Shown: piece by piece, positions 35,345-46,477 of the stretch
Position numbering within the stretch: position 1 is the stretch's first letter
How the letters are laid out: each line of letters opens with the position of its first letter
DNA from: Elmis aenea
Lineage: Eukaryota; Arthropoda; Insecta; Coleoptera; Elmidae
NCBI GenBank assembly: GCA_947652605.1
Contig: OX393577.1
Location: forward strand, 21,827,466 to 21,891,465
Direction: 5' to 3'
DNA: 64,000 nucleotides
Position numbers and translations under genes: made by a program
The notes under the pieces: model-generated
The model's database searches: none
What the model saw: only the letters and a program-made list of their open reading frames with translations
What the model was told of the DNA's origin: nothing

Positions 35345-35860
35345 GCGAATTTGTTACAACAATCGCTGTTGTTCGCAACCTGGTTACCATATCTTGCGGT
35401 CCATCTAGTCATTTGTTGTGAGGCCTCTACTTTCCATTGCTTCTTCCACCTCGTTTTTCCGTGTTCTTAGTCTTCCTTGATTTCTGCGGTTTGGTGGATG
35501 CCACTTTAATACTTTACTTGGCCGTCGTGTTTCATCCATTCTCTAAACATGTCCGTACCATTTAAATTTTTTGGCTTTGATGGTCTCTATTATATCAATA
35601 TTAATTTTCATTATTTCTCTAATTTTGGTATTTCTTGCCCTATCATTCCAAATGAGTCGACAACATCCTCTCCATTAATTTCCATCACTTGTATCTTAGA
35701 AGCGTTCTTTTCATTAATTATCGCTAGATCGGATTCATAAATAGCAATACTTTTTACATAGTTTTATACATTCAGGTTATGTCCTTATTCCAGAGTGTGC
35801 CGAGCATTAAGGCATTAATTTCTTTTTAATTCTTCTGCTTAAACGAGTTGCAGCTCTTTG
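35345..35860 (-). pseudogene. LINE C-terminal remnant (same family as 15336-16090)
   Basis: On the minus strand the blocks around ETIKAKKFKWYGHV, then a W(I/M)...RWP-like region, then the GRP/EVEEAMES segment correspond to 15336-15620, and the DNA runs in parallel for more than 250 bases. Stops and shifts are frequent. The element that contained it is truncated on both sides. The region overlaps the bracketed interval described for 33677-35344. Confidence 0.65.
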
Positions 35861-36940
35861 CATATGAGGCTCATTTACGTCACGAAATCTTCTTTTTTTG
35901 AAGTTTTTGGCTCATTCAAACATTTGAGTTTTGAATCACAACTTTTTTTATATTCTCCAAACATTGTTGTAAAAATTTCGGTAGAAGAAGACGGGTTTCT
36001 TCTGCAAAAAATTTGCTAATGAAACTTTGTTCCACGCTTTAGTGAACAGAAGTTGCAGACATGATAATTGCAACTGTTAAAATAATAAACAAGCTACTAA
36101 GTTTAATGAATATGTAGTTAAAGGTTGCAGCCAACCTTTACATTGGTCAGTTTTTAAATTTCTAATTAAAATTGGTAGTCATGAAGCTTCCTGGTTAAAT
36201 TTGGCCGCTCCTCATATTAATATAGATAATTAAGAAACAAAATTAAAGTTTTGAATGGTGTTGCACAATTTTTAAACAGCACCTACCTCATTTTATCGTT
36301 ATAGTGAATTAGGTGTTTTCACGGTGTATTATCCAAAAATAAAAACCCATTCGCTAACAATAAATCGATTTGCTAGCTCCCTGCTATAATGTACTTTAAC
36401 GAGCACGTAATCTTCTTGCTGTCAGTGTTCAGGCAATTTTCATTTAAACAGAAATTTATATTGTCATTAGTTATACAAATTTAATGCTGCCAGCAAGAGT
36501 TGCTATAAAACCGATAAGAATTCTAGCTGTAAGCTTACATCGCATGTTTTGGAGACAGGCGTCAGTGTTTGTAAAGTATATTAAGTCACGTTATGCTAGG
36601 TGTGGTTCAGTCAACTGGGAAACACAGCTTGGTGGGTTCATCAAACAAATATGTGTCATACTTTGCATTTCGGTTCCCGAGAGGCTCTTAACGTGTAATG
36701 TTATTAATGAGTTTTGTTTAATAATAAATAATGCTTTTATGCGTATGATATCAACAGTGGGGTATAAAAGCGAGCTAATTTGTGAATTCCACTAGCACCA
36801 CGATAAATAAATTACGGGTAATTTACACCGTTTATTGCAGCAATAATTGAGCTTCTCTATTATTATTCTAGAGTTTTTATTATCTTGTGAGAAAACATTT
36901 TGCAGCTAAAACGTTTGTATAATGTAATACTAACATAAGA
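35861..36940. other. No recognised gene; one 103-codon open frame at 36484-36795
   Basis: The plus-strand frame at 36484-36795 codes for 103 residues starting MLPARVAIKPIRIL and ending near a consensus TATA box (GTATAAAAGCG, 36762-36772). I recognise no domain. Base composition is richer in G and C than the neighbours. It could be a lone exon, a decayed element or chance. The TATA box lies within the end of the frame, which argues against both being functional together. Confidence 0.2.
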
Positions 36941-36944
36941 CTAT

Positions 36945-37200
36945 ACGTGGGGCTACCCAAAAGTTTTCAAAATCTATTTATTAAAAATCACACAGTAACA
37001 AAAAAAGTTGTCGACCTCATTTTCTTCAAAGTTATCGCCTTCTGCATAAATACATTGGTCACAGCGCGATTTTCATTTTCCCGTCAGATTCTTCATTTTT
37101 ATATTGAGTTACAAAAAAAACACCGCTGAGGGCTTGGTCAGGAGAATAAGGGTGAGGAATGACAGTATTCGTAGAGACCAAAATCTCATGCCTAATTTAA
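36945..37200 (-). pseudogene. Mariner-like transposase C-terminal fragment
   Basis: On the minus strand PHPYSPDQALSGVF (like 'HPPYSPDLAPSDYHLF', with the catalytic Asp retained) is followed by DQCIYAEGDNFEEN, which matches the mariner C-terminal 'RWxxCIxxxGDYFEGD'. The element end at 36950 (GGGGCTACCCAAAAG) looks like a mariner terminal repeat. Only the last third of the protein is present, with stops. Confidence 0.6.
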
Positions 37201-37282
37201 AATGCATCTTAGAGTTTTTTTTTGTATTTATAAAGGACTACTTTAATTGAAAATTGGCAATTCACTCCTTATTTAAAATCAG

Positions 37283-37430
37283 GGAATGAAACCGGTTAAA
37301 AAAACTGCTTAACCGTTATTTTTTGTCCGTAAAAGTGTTTTTTAACCGAAACCGTTATTTTCAATGGCAAAAAAAACGGTAACCCTTAACCAAAATAATT
37401 AAAAACCGTTTTTTAAAAATCTTTTTTTAA
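37283..37430. mobile_element. End fragment of the GAAACCGG hAT family
   Basis: CAGGGAATGAAACCGGTTAA followed by AACCGTTATTTTTTG, then AAAAGTGTTTTTTAACCGAAAC and AAAAACGGT correspond to the right end of 18116-19363 read in reverse complement. Only about 150 bp remain. No target duplication is visible. Confidence 0.6.
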
Positions 37431-37514
37431 TAAACACTGCTTTAAAAAAATACAAACTCTGTATTAAATGCGATTAGTTTACAGAGAAGTCATTACTGAA
37501 CACTTGATTGTACA

Positions 37515-37900
37515 GGGTGGGCAAATTTCATAGAGAATCTCTGTAACTATAAGAGTTATGGAAAAACGGACCTCCATCCTCGATCTCTTTTTTCGAGAAA
37601 AAGTTAATGGTGTAAACTAAAATTGATTATCGTCTTTTGTTTTCGAGTTATCACTGATAAGTCGATTTTTCGACTTTTCGTTTTATGACTAGGTACCTAT
37701 ATCTCTCTTGTTTATGAAAATAAAGAAAAACATTTTTCACGTTCTACAGGCATTTTTTAAATAATGCAGTGGTGTAGACAATTTTTCAAAAAACATAATC
37801 GAAAGTGGAGTTATGACATAAAGTGGTATTTTTTTAAACGGAACCTATAGTTGGTTGTGGCATCACGAAAAAGAGGATTTTTTTCCCCATTCCAATAATA
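37515..37900. mobile_element. Fragment starting TACAGGGTGGGC
   Basis: A single CAGGGTG-type end at 37515, followed by sequence with no match I can see on its far side. It directly precedes the 1.47-kb palindrome at 37903, which may have inserted into it. Confidence 0.4.
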
Positions 37901-37902
37901 TA

Positions 37903-39370
37903 CAGGGTGTCCCAGCCAAGACGAATTATTCGATAGCTCTGTTATTAGTAATAATATTAAAAAAAGTTAACCATAAAAGTTGTTTGTAGTCATTTACTAC
38001 ATAACCTAAAATTATTTTCAGCTATACAGTGTTTTGTTTTTGCGCTCTGATACCAAACATTGTTTTTTTTTATATGGAACACCCTGTATATTTTGTAATT
38101 TTTGGATGTAAAATTAAATTCTCTTTCAAAAATATTATAGGTTGTTTATGTCTAAAATTTACCGTTTTTCAGTTATTAACGTTTTTTGAAAATTTTGACA
38201 GATGCAGAAAAATATTTATATTTAATTACATAACAACGCCAGAGCAATTTACTCTCGTAATTTATTAGACAATAGTGTCATAGTGATTGGTGATTGGTTA
38301 AACTTTTAAAATAATATACAGGGTGTTCGTTTTACTCGGTCCATTTCGTTAAACTTTAAACGCATGTAAGTCATTTTTTTTTAAATGGAACACCCTATAT
38401 ATTTTTTCATTTTCTTATAGAAAATTTAATTATCTTCCAAAGTTATTAGGCACGTTTTATGTCTAAATATAATATTTTTGAAGTTATTTCGTTTCTTATG
38501 TTTATTTGCGAATATTTTACTTAAAATATCGGTAGTAGCCTTTGAAAATTCAAAACAAATTGTATGAACTGTCAACCAAAACACTTAATCGGTACAATTT
38601 TCACTATTATGCCACTAAAAATCCATATTTTTTAAGAGTTGTAGATACACAGCATAAATGGCAGCAAATAACACCAGAACTACAACTCTTAAAAAATAAG
38701 TGTTTTGGTTGACAGTTCATAAAATTGGTTTTGAATTTTCAAAGGCTACTACCGATATTTTAAGTAAAATACTCGCAAATAAACATAAGAAACGGAATAA
38801 CTTCAAAAATATTATATTTAGACATAAAACGTGCCTAATAACTTTGGAAGATAATTAAATTTTCTATAAGAAAATGTAAACATATATAGGGTGTTTCATT
38901 AAAAAAAAAATGACTTACATGCGTTTAAAGTTTAACGAAATGGACCGAGTATTTTAAAAGTTTAACCAATCACCAATCACTATGACACTATTGTCTAATA
39001 AATTACGAGAGTAAATTGCTCTGGCGTTGTTATGTAAATAAATATAAATATTTTTATAAAGGTCTGCATCTATCAAAATTTTCAAAAAAACGTTAATAAC
39101 TGAAAAACGGTTAATTTTAGACATAAACAACCTATAATATTTTTGAAAGAGAATTTAATTTTACATCCAAAAATTACAAAATATACAGGGTGTTCCATAT
39201 AAAAAAAAAACTATGTTTGGTATCAGAGCGCAAAAACAAAACACTGTGTATAGCTGAAAATAATTTTAGGTTATGTAGTAAATGACTACAAACAACTTTT
39301 ACATGTAATTTTTTTAATATTATTACTAATAACAGAGCTATCGAATAATCGTCTTGGCTGGGACACCCTG
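37903..39370. mobile_element. 1.47-kb near-palindromic TA-type element
   Basis: It begins CAGGGTGTCCCAGCCAAGAC and ends GTCTTGGCTGGGACACCCTG, with TA on both sides (37901-37902, 39371-39372). The two arms, about 37903-38642 and 38682-39370, are reverse complements with few differences and meet across a loop of about 40 bases (38643-38681). Arm differences include about 40 bases only in the left arm near 38589-38626 and a CAGGGTGTTCG-containing stretch near 38316 absent from the right arm. Extra CAGGGTG/CACCCTG motifs inside each arm suggest older nested ends. No protein is coded. If transcribed it would form a very long hairpin RNA. Confidence 0.92.
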
Positions 39371-39372
39371 TA

Positions 39373-42125
39373 TAGTGTATATCATGTGGGATCGATTTAT
39401 ATAAATAAAGTTCTCGATTTCTATTGACCGTTACCCAGTTTTCTTTTCGGTTTCAAGTCCTGTTTAAAATACAATGTTTTATTTAAACAAATACATATTA
39501 AAATTATAATGCCTGGTATTATTATTTCTTTAACAAAGTAGAGCCAAAATTTATTTAATTATTATTCAGGAAAGTTCTCTAGAAAAAGATATATTTTATT
39601 AACACGGGCGTGGTTATCGATGTAAATTGTGCTGTTTATATTAATGGTGAAAATGTATTCCTAAAATTATGAAACCTGTACATTTTTCAGAATAAATTCG
39701 GTAAATCAAAATTTTTAATTAAAACTTTTAACATCAAAATGTATTAGTTATTAATCTATATTGAAAATAAAAAATGTGTTTGAATTTTTTGTATTATGAA
39801 CTAAAGAAATATTTGTTAGAATACTTTACACTTTCTTTTAACTATGTACAGTTATTTAAAATAAACAATTGAAAGTCATTTTGGAATTAAATAATCGGTT
39901 ACAAGAGCTACCACATTGCTCATTTACAGTAATAATAGTACATCTCATATTACACGCATGTCAGTCTTCATTAGATGAGCTAGCTACACGTTTCATTTGA
40001 GTAAATTACGACAGCTCATTTCTAAATTCTGACATCATCAACGACAAATAAAATAATAAATTAAGCTCTAAAAAACGCAAACATGTGTTATTATCAACTT
40101 GTCGACTGCTGCGGTGTACAAAAGTTGTTTTTGAATAGACTAACAACACGCTGGGGTGTGTCAACCCTCGGATTTGACCGGACATTGAACAGCGGTCACC
40201 CCATGACAAAATGTAGTGACAAGTGACAATACAATTTATTAGGGCCATTATGGTATTTGCTTTCCACAAAAGTGGAATTTTTCACTCGTAATAGGTTAGA
40301 TAGGGAAATAAACTAAGGTATTAATGTTGAAGGGTGGTTGGTCGGTTTTGAAAGTGATACCTCTGTGATATTCAATTAACTTTAGTTATCTTTTTTGCAA
40401 TTGCGATTTCTTAGAGTTTGTAAAAAGTATGTATTTTTAGCAACTTTATCGTAGTATTTGCCAAGTTGTTGGATTATTTAAGTAGTTCACTCATTAATTA
40501 AAATCGACAATCTTTTTGTAAAGGATGTCTTGTCAAAATGCAATGCCAGTTTCTATGCTATCGTGTCTTTATCAGTTACAGTCTTATTTATTTATTTATT
40601 TACATACGTATTAAGCCTTAAAACTAATTTTGCATTTAAACAAGAAATACATACTTTAAGAAATGCTGTGATTTTTAATTAAGCTTATTCATATCGAATA
40701 TATTTTTTAACCTCAATCTTATGATACATTTCAAGAAAGTTTTTCGTTATTTTTAGTTATGGCAATTTAAAATCATTTATTTTTGTTAGTCCATTAAAGG
40801 GCTTATTTATACAGTTAATTTTACAACAAAAGGAAGTAATTGCATGCCGTCACAAATTTTGAAATAAATTTTCTATGAAATCTATGTATTACGGGTTAAT
40901 TTATGAAGGAACTATCATCTCTTCTACACTTATAATTAATTTATTTGGCTGTAATCACGCACTTGGCGGAAATGAAATTTCTATAATTGTATAAATATAA
41001 AACGATGACAGTTTGATTTGTAATACAATCGGCTTGAAGCTAATAATTATGAAGATTTATACAATTAAACACACAATCGTTGGATCTTACATATTCTAAC
41101 AAACACAATAAGGCAAGAAAATTATGTTTTATCAGCAAATATTAAATGACGGAATTAAACTCGTACATGTTGTTAAGTTTTATTGGTTCATAAACAAGAG
41201 ATAACAGGTGTTTGGTTATTAACATGTATGTCTGAAAAAGTAAAGATTTTATCTGTCATGCTTTATACAGTTAACTGATAACGACAAAAATCCAATTTAA
41301 ATTATATTGTTCTTATTACTGTTTCTTGTATTGACTAGTTATAAAATTTATGTTGTTCTTAAATCATTTCTTGTTTTTTTCATGGTACATAATAAATGCT
41401 GTACAAATTTGACACCACCAATATCTTCAGTTTTAAAACTATACCCTGTCGAAAACTATTTTTTGACAATTTAGTTTCGATACCAGTTAGTTTTCTAATA
41501 ATTTATAAGTACCTACGTCCCATGAAATTCTTTGTAAAGTGGCATATGCAAATAAAATAGTCAGTTGATCTTCAAGAGCACTTTATACAGTGATACTAAT
41601 ACATAATTAAAATGCATCCAAAATCAATCATGGAGCTGCAAAATATCAGGTTCTAACTTCTAACGTTTTAAATAGAGTTAAAACAGCCTTAGGATAAAAA
41701 GTCGTTTATAACCGCAAATTATTATTTAAGGTTGATAGTTTTTTGCTTTTTTCTTAGTTATCTACACACCTCATGGCATTTTTTTTTTAATAATTTAAAT
41801 ATGAAGAGGTGCTATGCATCTTTTAAAAGTTATTTATGATTGAAAAGTGCCTAATTGAATACATCAAAACGCTTATTAAATCTTTAGTTTATTTGAAGAT
41901 TTCAATCTTTAGAACAGCGGTTATCATTTCCATCACTTTTTCGTAAATTAATTATAATTGTATTTCCTAATGTGTATTTAACACAGCGATGACTCTTTAT
42001 TGACCAACTAAGTTTTTTGGACAAAAATTGTTCTAATTTGAATAACCTGACTTTCGTATGCATATTTTGTGTAGAACGAATGTTCCACAAGTGTTTGGTT
42101 TCATTTTATATACCTATGTAATATG
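39373..42125. other. No gene seen
   Basis: About 2.7 kb of AT-rich sequence with no recognised gene or element ends. The longest open frame is 87 codons on the minus strand (40006-40269) and I do not recognise it. Confidence 0.45.
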
Positions 42126-42129
42126 TTCT

Positions 42130-42425
42130 TTGATCCGAGTTTATATATTTTGTTTAGTTTGTCCTTCTTTTTCTTCGTAATGAAGTTCTCGTGCTCGTGT
42201 ACCTTTCGGTATCGGGGTATGTTTTCCTGGTTCTTGATTATGTTTCTACATATTTGTCTAGCCTTGGTTAATTGTGGCACATCTCTCCAGCTGACTTCTT
42301 TTTCGTCTTATCTATGTCTCACTTCGTTATCCCATTTTGAACTTAGTCTTCGCTACTTCTTTTTCTTCAAACCTCGTTTTCCATCCCATTTTTGCGTAGC
42401 TACTTTCTTCAATTCTTAAATTGTA
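42130..42425 (-). pseudogene. LINE-derived 3' fragment (copy 2 of 3)
   Basis: This runs parallel with 719-975 (TGTGGCACATCTCTCCAGC with CTGACTTC; TTTTCCATCCCATTTTTGCG) and with 51460-51815. The minus-strand sense has LERCATINQG, the equivalent of DRCATVNDRK in copy 1. A TTC-rich end lies at about 42165. No intact frame. Confidence 0.5.
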
Positions 42426-42515
42426 TGATTTACAGTTGAGTACCTACTACATGTTTAATTTGATATTTAGGAGTTTCTATTATATTATACTTTTAAGTAC
42501 TGTTGAAGTACTTGA

Positions 42516-43216
42516 CCCTTTCGGCACTCTGACGGAACGTAGGTGTCCCACAAGGTGTTAAAAAAGTACTGTTAGGAATTAAAGTCATTAAAATTGCTTT
42601 ATAAGATGTCCCAGTAGTATTTTAAGTCGTTGCAATTGAAATTCATCAGCTGACTGCAGTTTTAAGCTAACTTAGTGTAACTGCCGTCGCGTTTTGTATG
42701 GTTTTGTGTATTGTTTTATGAAATAAGTTGTAAATATGAGCAGTTACGTTAGATTGTTGTTAAATGAGATGTATATAGTGTAGAAACTCTATTGTATTCT
42801 TTTATTTATATAAATTGCTTTGCCTATTCTGTTTGGAATGAATATGCTCTGTTCTGTAATGTAATTTTATAAATTACTTTTAGAAAAAGGACTCCTTTGT
42901 CGGCATCAGAATTGCAGTATTTTGTGGGTCATTAGTCCCACGTTGAATCGGAAGATGACCCATTTGCCACAGACAGTGATTTTATTCCTGATATATTAGG
43001 TACTATTGGGACATATGTGTCTCACAAAAAAACCTATCGGGACATATGTGTTCCAGGAAAAAACCTATTGGGACATATACGTCCGGGACATTCTTTTGAA
43101 AAATGAGTGAAGCAAAAAAATCAAAAATGAAGTAAAAGCATAGTTATGCGATATATATTGCAAAATTGCCACTAACGTTTTTTTAATTTAAAAAAATAAA
43201 ATCCGTACCGAAAGGG
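42516..43216 (+). mobile_element. Non-autonomous piggyBac-like element, copy B
   Basis: Starts CCCTTTCGGCACTCTGACGG and ends CCGTACCGAAAGGG. TTGA precedes it (42512-42515) and TTAA follows (43217-43220), the piggyBac TTAA target with one change. The ends match copy A (5671-7294). Three GGGACATATGTG-type motifs near 43015-43080 form the subterminal array. A decayed transposase N-terminus is present at 42885-43005, so it derives from a full piggyBac element by internal deletion. Length 701 bp. Confidence 0.88.
42885..43005 (+). pseudogene. piggyBac transposase N-terminal remnant
   Basis: KRTPLSASELQYFVGH, a stop, then ESEDDPFATDSDFIPDI resembles the acidic N-terminal region of piggyBac-like transposases (a LSxxEL helix followed by 'DSDFxPD'). 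The sequence then runs directly into the 3' subterminal repeats, so the catalytic domain has been deleted. Confidence 0.65.
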
Positions 43217-43220
43217 TTAA

Positions 43221-44234
43221 ATGAACTTCTTTTTAAGAACACAAAAATACCTTGCCTCTATTTTTAGGTAATATAATAAATTCACTATTCTAACTGTTCC
43301 TGATAATGATTTATAATGACAAAATCCTGTTATACAATTTCAGTTCCAAAGAAGCTGTTGGAAGCAATTTAACAGATTAAGAACCTGAAGTAGCTTAAAT
43401 CCTTCCTAAATCAATTAATTAAATAACTTGTACAATACAGAATTTAAAAAACTCATTAAAATCGTTTACTTGCAAACTACCAGATTAATATTCATACTGT
43501 CAAATTTTTTAAATAACATTTCACCTGTGCTAATGTAGGTAGCCGTATAATTATCATCTAAAAATATATGTACCCAAAACCATTAGTACTTCTAGCTGAT
43601 AACCTGACAGGAATAAATCTAATTTAATTATTTTTTTTTATCCGCACCAGTCTTGCTTTGTGCGACTTCAAAGGCGCTTCGTTCCGTAATTTTTGCCATT
43701 CTAATAATAGACGAGTCAGTTAGGTTTCGTTTAGTATTATTTCGACATATGCAATAATATGTTTTTGTATGAAGAGGAGTTATTGACTGAAGGAAGGCCG
43801 CGGATTTGTTCTCGGTCGTCATTTATCAGAAAGTGACGGGACAAATGTGTTTTCCTGGCGCCTCGGGGACTAGTAGAATTTACCAATTGAATTATTGATT
43901 GCGCATACTGATCATAAAATACAGAAATGAATGGGGCCACACCTGTACTTGAATATTCTTGTATATACAACATTAACCTGCTACTAGAGTTCAACGGCAC
44001 TTTAACTGTGTTTTTAAAAATGTGCATCTCGCTATTATAACTGCATACGGTAATAGGTTGTGAGTTTGTACAGAATACAAGCCAACCGGGTACTAGAAGA
44101 ATTTGAGGTTTATTTAACAGCTTGTCTTTGAGAACCTGCTTAGGTTCGTTAATTTCTTAAAATAGTGGAAGTGGGGAAAATATTGTGTTAATCCGAGAGC
44201 ATTTTCAAGTTAAGATGGGGTCCTCAGCTATAGG
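43221..44234. other. No recognised gene; overlapping minus-strand frames at 43628-44027
   Basis: Two overlapping minus-strand frames (43628-43822, 64 codons; 43737-44027, 96 codons) lie in sequence richer in GC than the surroundings, but I recognise no domain in either. A frameshifted single gene is possible. I cannot support a function. Confidence 0.2.
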
Positions 44235-45205
44235 TACATTGTGTCCAGAATGCGAGGCTCACCATGGGAAACTTTTAAACCGTAATAAATACAAGGTCGG
44301 TCAAATGGGACAAAAGTTACCTACTTATAGAGTAATACAGCGATGCTTTTGATTTTGAAAAACAATTCAAGGCTAACTCGATATTGATAAAAAACCAAAA
44401 ATGTGTCATTTCTTTACATGAATTTATCTCAGTTGCTATCAGATATAGCAAAAATAGTTTTTTTACAAAAGTGGTAGATATTTCTGATCGCTATAAAACG
44501 GTGGCAATCAATTGTTTTAATATTGCATATTTTACGAGATACAGCATAAACTTGCATTTTTTTAAATGAGCTTATTTTTTTCTATTTTCAATGATGTGCG
44601 ACATGATACATTTATTTTGAAATTTTACGGCTCTATTAGAAAACGATTTTGATAAAAAAAAAAATTAAGCAAGCCATGAATTAATAACGTCGGGTTTCAT
44701 CTATTAGCTGATAAGAAACAAAAGAACGCCTAAACAAAGCAAACGATACAATATTGGTAATATTATTTTGCAGTTTTTGATAGCAAAACCAAAGATAATA
44801 AATCAATTACGTAGGCTGTAAAACAAATGTTTTATAATACCACGATAATATGGTTTTTTCCAGTTCTGAAGAAAACAGATAAGTTTTCTATGTACATTAA
44901 AAGCTCAAGGAATTCAAAACGAGCATGTGCTGATTACATGAATTTGTATCTAGACAGAGGCGTAGCTAAGGGGGGGCAGGGGGGTACATATGTCCCTGGG
45001 CGCCACAGCTTAGGGGGCGCCAAAATGAGGATCGATTTAAACTAACTTTTGTATTTTAATTTTATAAAAATTAATGCATTTTAAAACGAAATTTTAATAA
45101 TTAATTAGTATTTATTTTAGTATTTTAGTGTTTATTAAATAAATTGTTTCAATCCATAAAAAGAATTTTTAGTCTTTATTCTATTTATGAACCATAATAT
45201 AAACT

Positions 45206-46477
45206 TTTTTTTTTTTTTTTTTATTAATAACCCTTATCGGGTTTATGACATGCAATCTGGTCTTTGAGACCAATAAGCCGTTTAATTCTAGCCTAAATTA
45301 ATAATGTTCAAACTTATTCTAAGATTTACCCAATGGTAGTCCTTAGTTTGCTAATATATAGGTACACTAATTGTTAACGTGCACACTACCGCACAGTCTC
45401 TGCTTTTCACTTTTGTTTAAACTAACTCAAAAGGTTTAACCCTTTTGAGTCTTCTTACTAGTCCTGTAGTGTCCAGGAGCTGGATCGCCTCGACGTTTAC
45501 GTGGTGATGGAGCCTTTCCTCGTGGCGCTTGGCAAACTTCTTAATTGTGTCGGTTACAGTGTCCATATTGAGGTCCCGATGTATGTCACTGTTTCTGCAG
45601 TACCAGGGTGCATCAACGATGTTCCTTAATGCTTTGTTCTGGAATCTCTGGATGATTTGAATATTACTCTGTTTGGTGCATCCCCATAGCTGTACCCCAT
45701 ATGACCATACAGGTTTTAAAATTTGCTTGTATAACAAAAGTTTATTATGTAGTGACAGAGGGGAATTCCTCCCGATTAGCCAATACATTTTTTTATATTT
45801 GATGCCTATTTCTTCCCTTTTTTTCTTGACATGAGCCTTCCAGCGTAGCTTAGCGTCCAATGTAATACCTAAGTATTTTGCTGTGTTGTATTTGCTTGTT
45901 GTTTAAGTTGATTGGTACATGTTCAATTCTCTTGTTGGTGAAATTGACATGTACTGATTTTGTTTCATTTAACTTTATACGCCATGTTTTTGTCCAGTTG
46001 TTGATCTGGTTGGCAGCTGCTTGTAATTTCTTGGATGATTCTGTATTGTTTCTTCCTACTGCTAAAATAGCCGTGTCGTCGGCAAAGGTCGCTATGGTAC
46101 TGTTTTCTAGCTTTGGAATATCACAAGTATACAGTAGGTATAGGACCGGACCTAGTACGCTTCCTTGTGGAACTCCTGCTTTAATTTCTTTAAGTTCTGA
46201 ATAAGATTCTTCTTGCTTTATCCTAAAGTGTCTCTCAGAGATGTACGACTGAAGAATTTGGGAGTATTGTTTTGGGAGAAGCGATCTTAGTTTATAATTT
46301 AAACCATCATGCCACACTTTGTCGAAAGCCTGCGCTACGTCTAGAAAGATGGTAGAACAAACTTTTTTTTCTTCTAGGGCTTTTTCTATGACATTCGTAA
46401 TTCTGTGTACCTGGTCAATAGTTGAATGTTTATTTCTAAATCCAAATTGATGGGAAGGAATTAGTTCTTTTTCTTCT
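45206..46477 (-). mobile_element. 5'-truncated Jockey-like LINE insertion
   Basis: ATAATATAAACT is duplicated at 45194-45205 and 46478-46489, a 12-bp target duplication. On the minus strand the 3' end is a poly(A) run (T run at about 45206-45222 on the plus strand), then a 3' UTR, and an RT reading frame up to the 5' truncation. No 5' UTR, ORF1 or endonuclease remains. Truncation at the 5' end, a poly(A) tail and a TSD are the marks of target-primed reverse transcription. Confidence 0.95.
45417..46476 (-). pseudogene. Jockey-clade reverse transcriptase, one frameshift
   Basis: This is the C-terminal part of the RT protein of a non-LTR retrotransposon, which makes cDNA at the nicked target. 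Reading from the 5' truncation: HQFGFRNKHST, then FLDVAQAFDKVWHDGL (RT block with a catalytic Asp), AGVPQGSVLGPVLYLLY, and FADDTAILAV (active-site ADD). A single-base shift near 45890-45905 separates this from the frame holding KYLGITLDAKLRW, PVWSYGVQLWGC and the C-terminus ending KRVKPFELV. Motif order and 'GVPQGSVLGP' fit the Jockey clade. Apart from that shift I see no stops over about 1060 bases, so the copy is young. Its 5' half is absent. Confidence 0.93.

Noticed and set aside
36762..36772. Consensus TATA box GTATAAAAGCG as a host promoter
   Set aside because: No initiator motif at the proper distance, no recognisable downstream exon, and TATAAAA strings are expected by chance in such AT-rich DNA.
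42123..42419. Plus-strand open frame of 98 codons rich in Phe, Leu and Ser
   Set aside because: It is the antisense of a LINE fragment related to 719-975; composition explains the open frame.
45878..46204. Plus-strand open frame of 108 codons
   Set aside because: It is the antisense shadow of the LINE reverse transcriptase on the minus strand.
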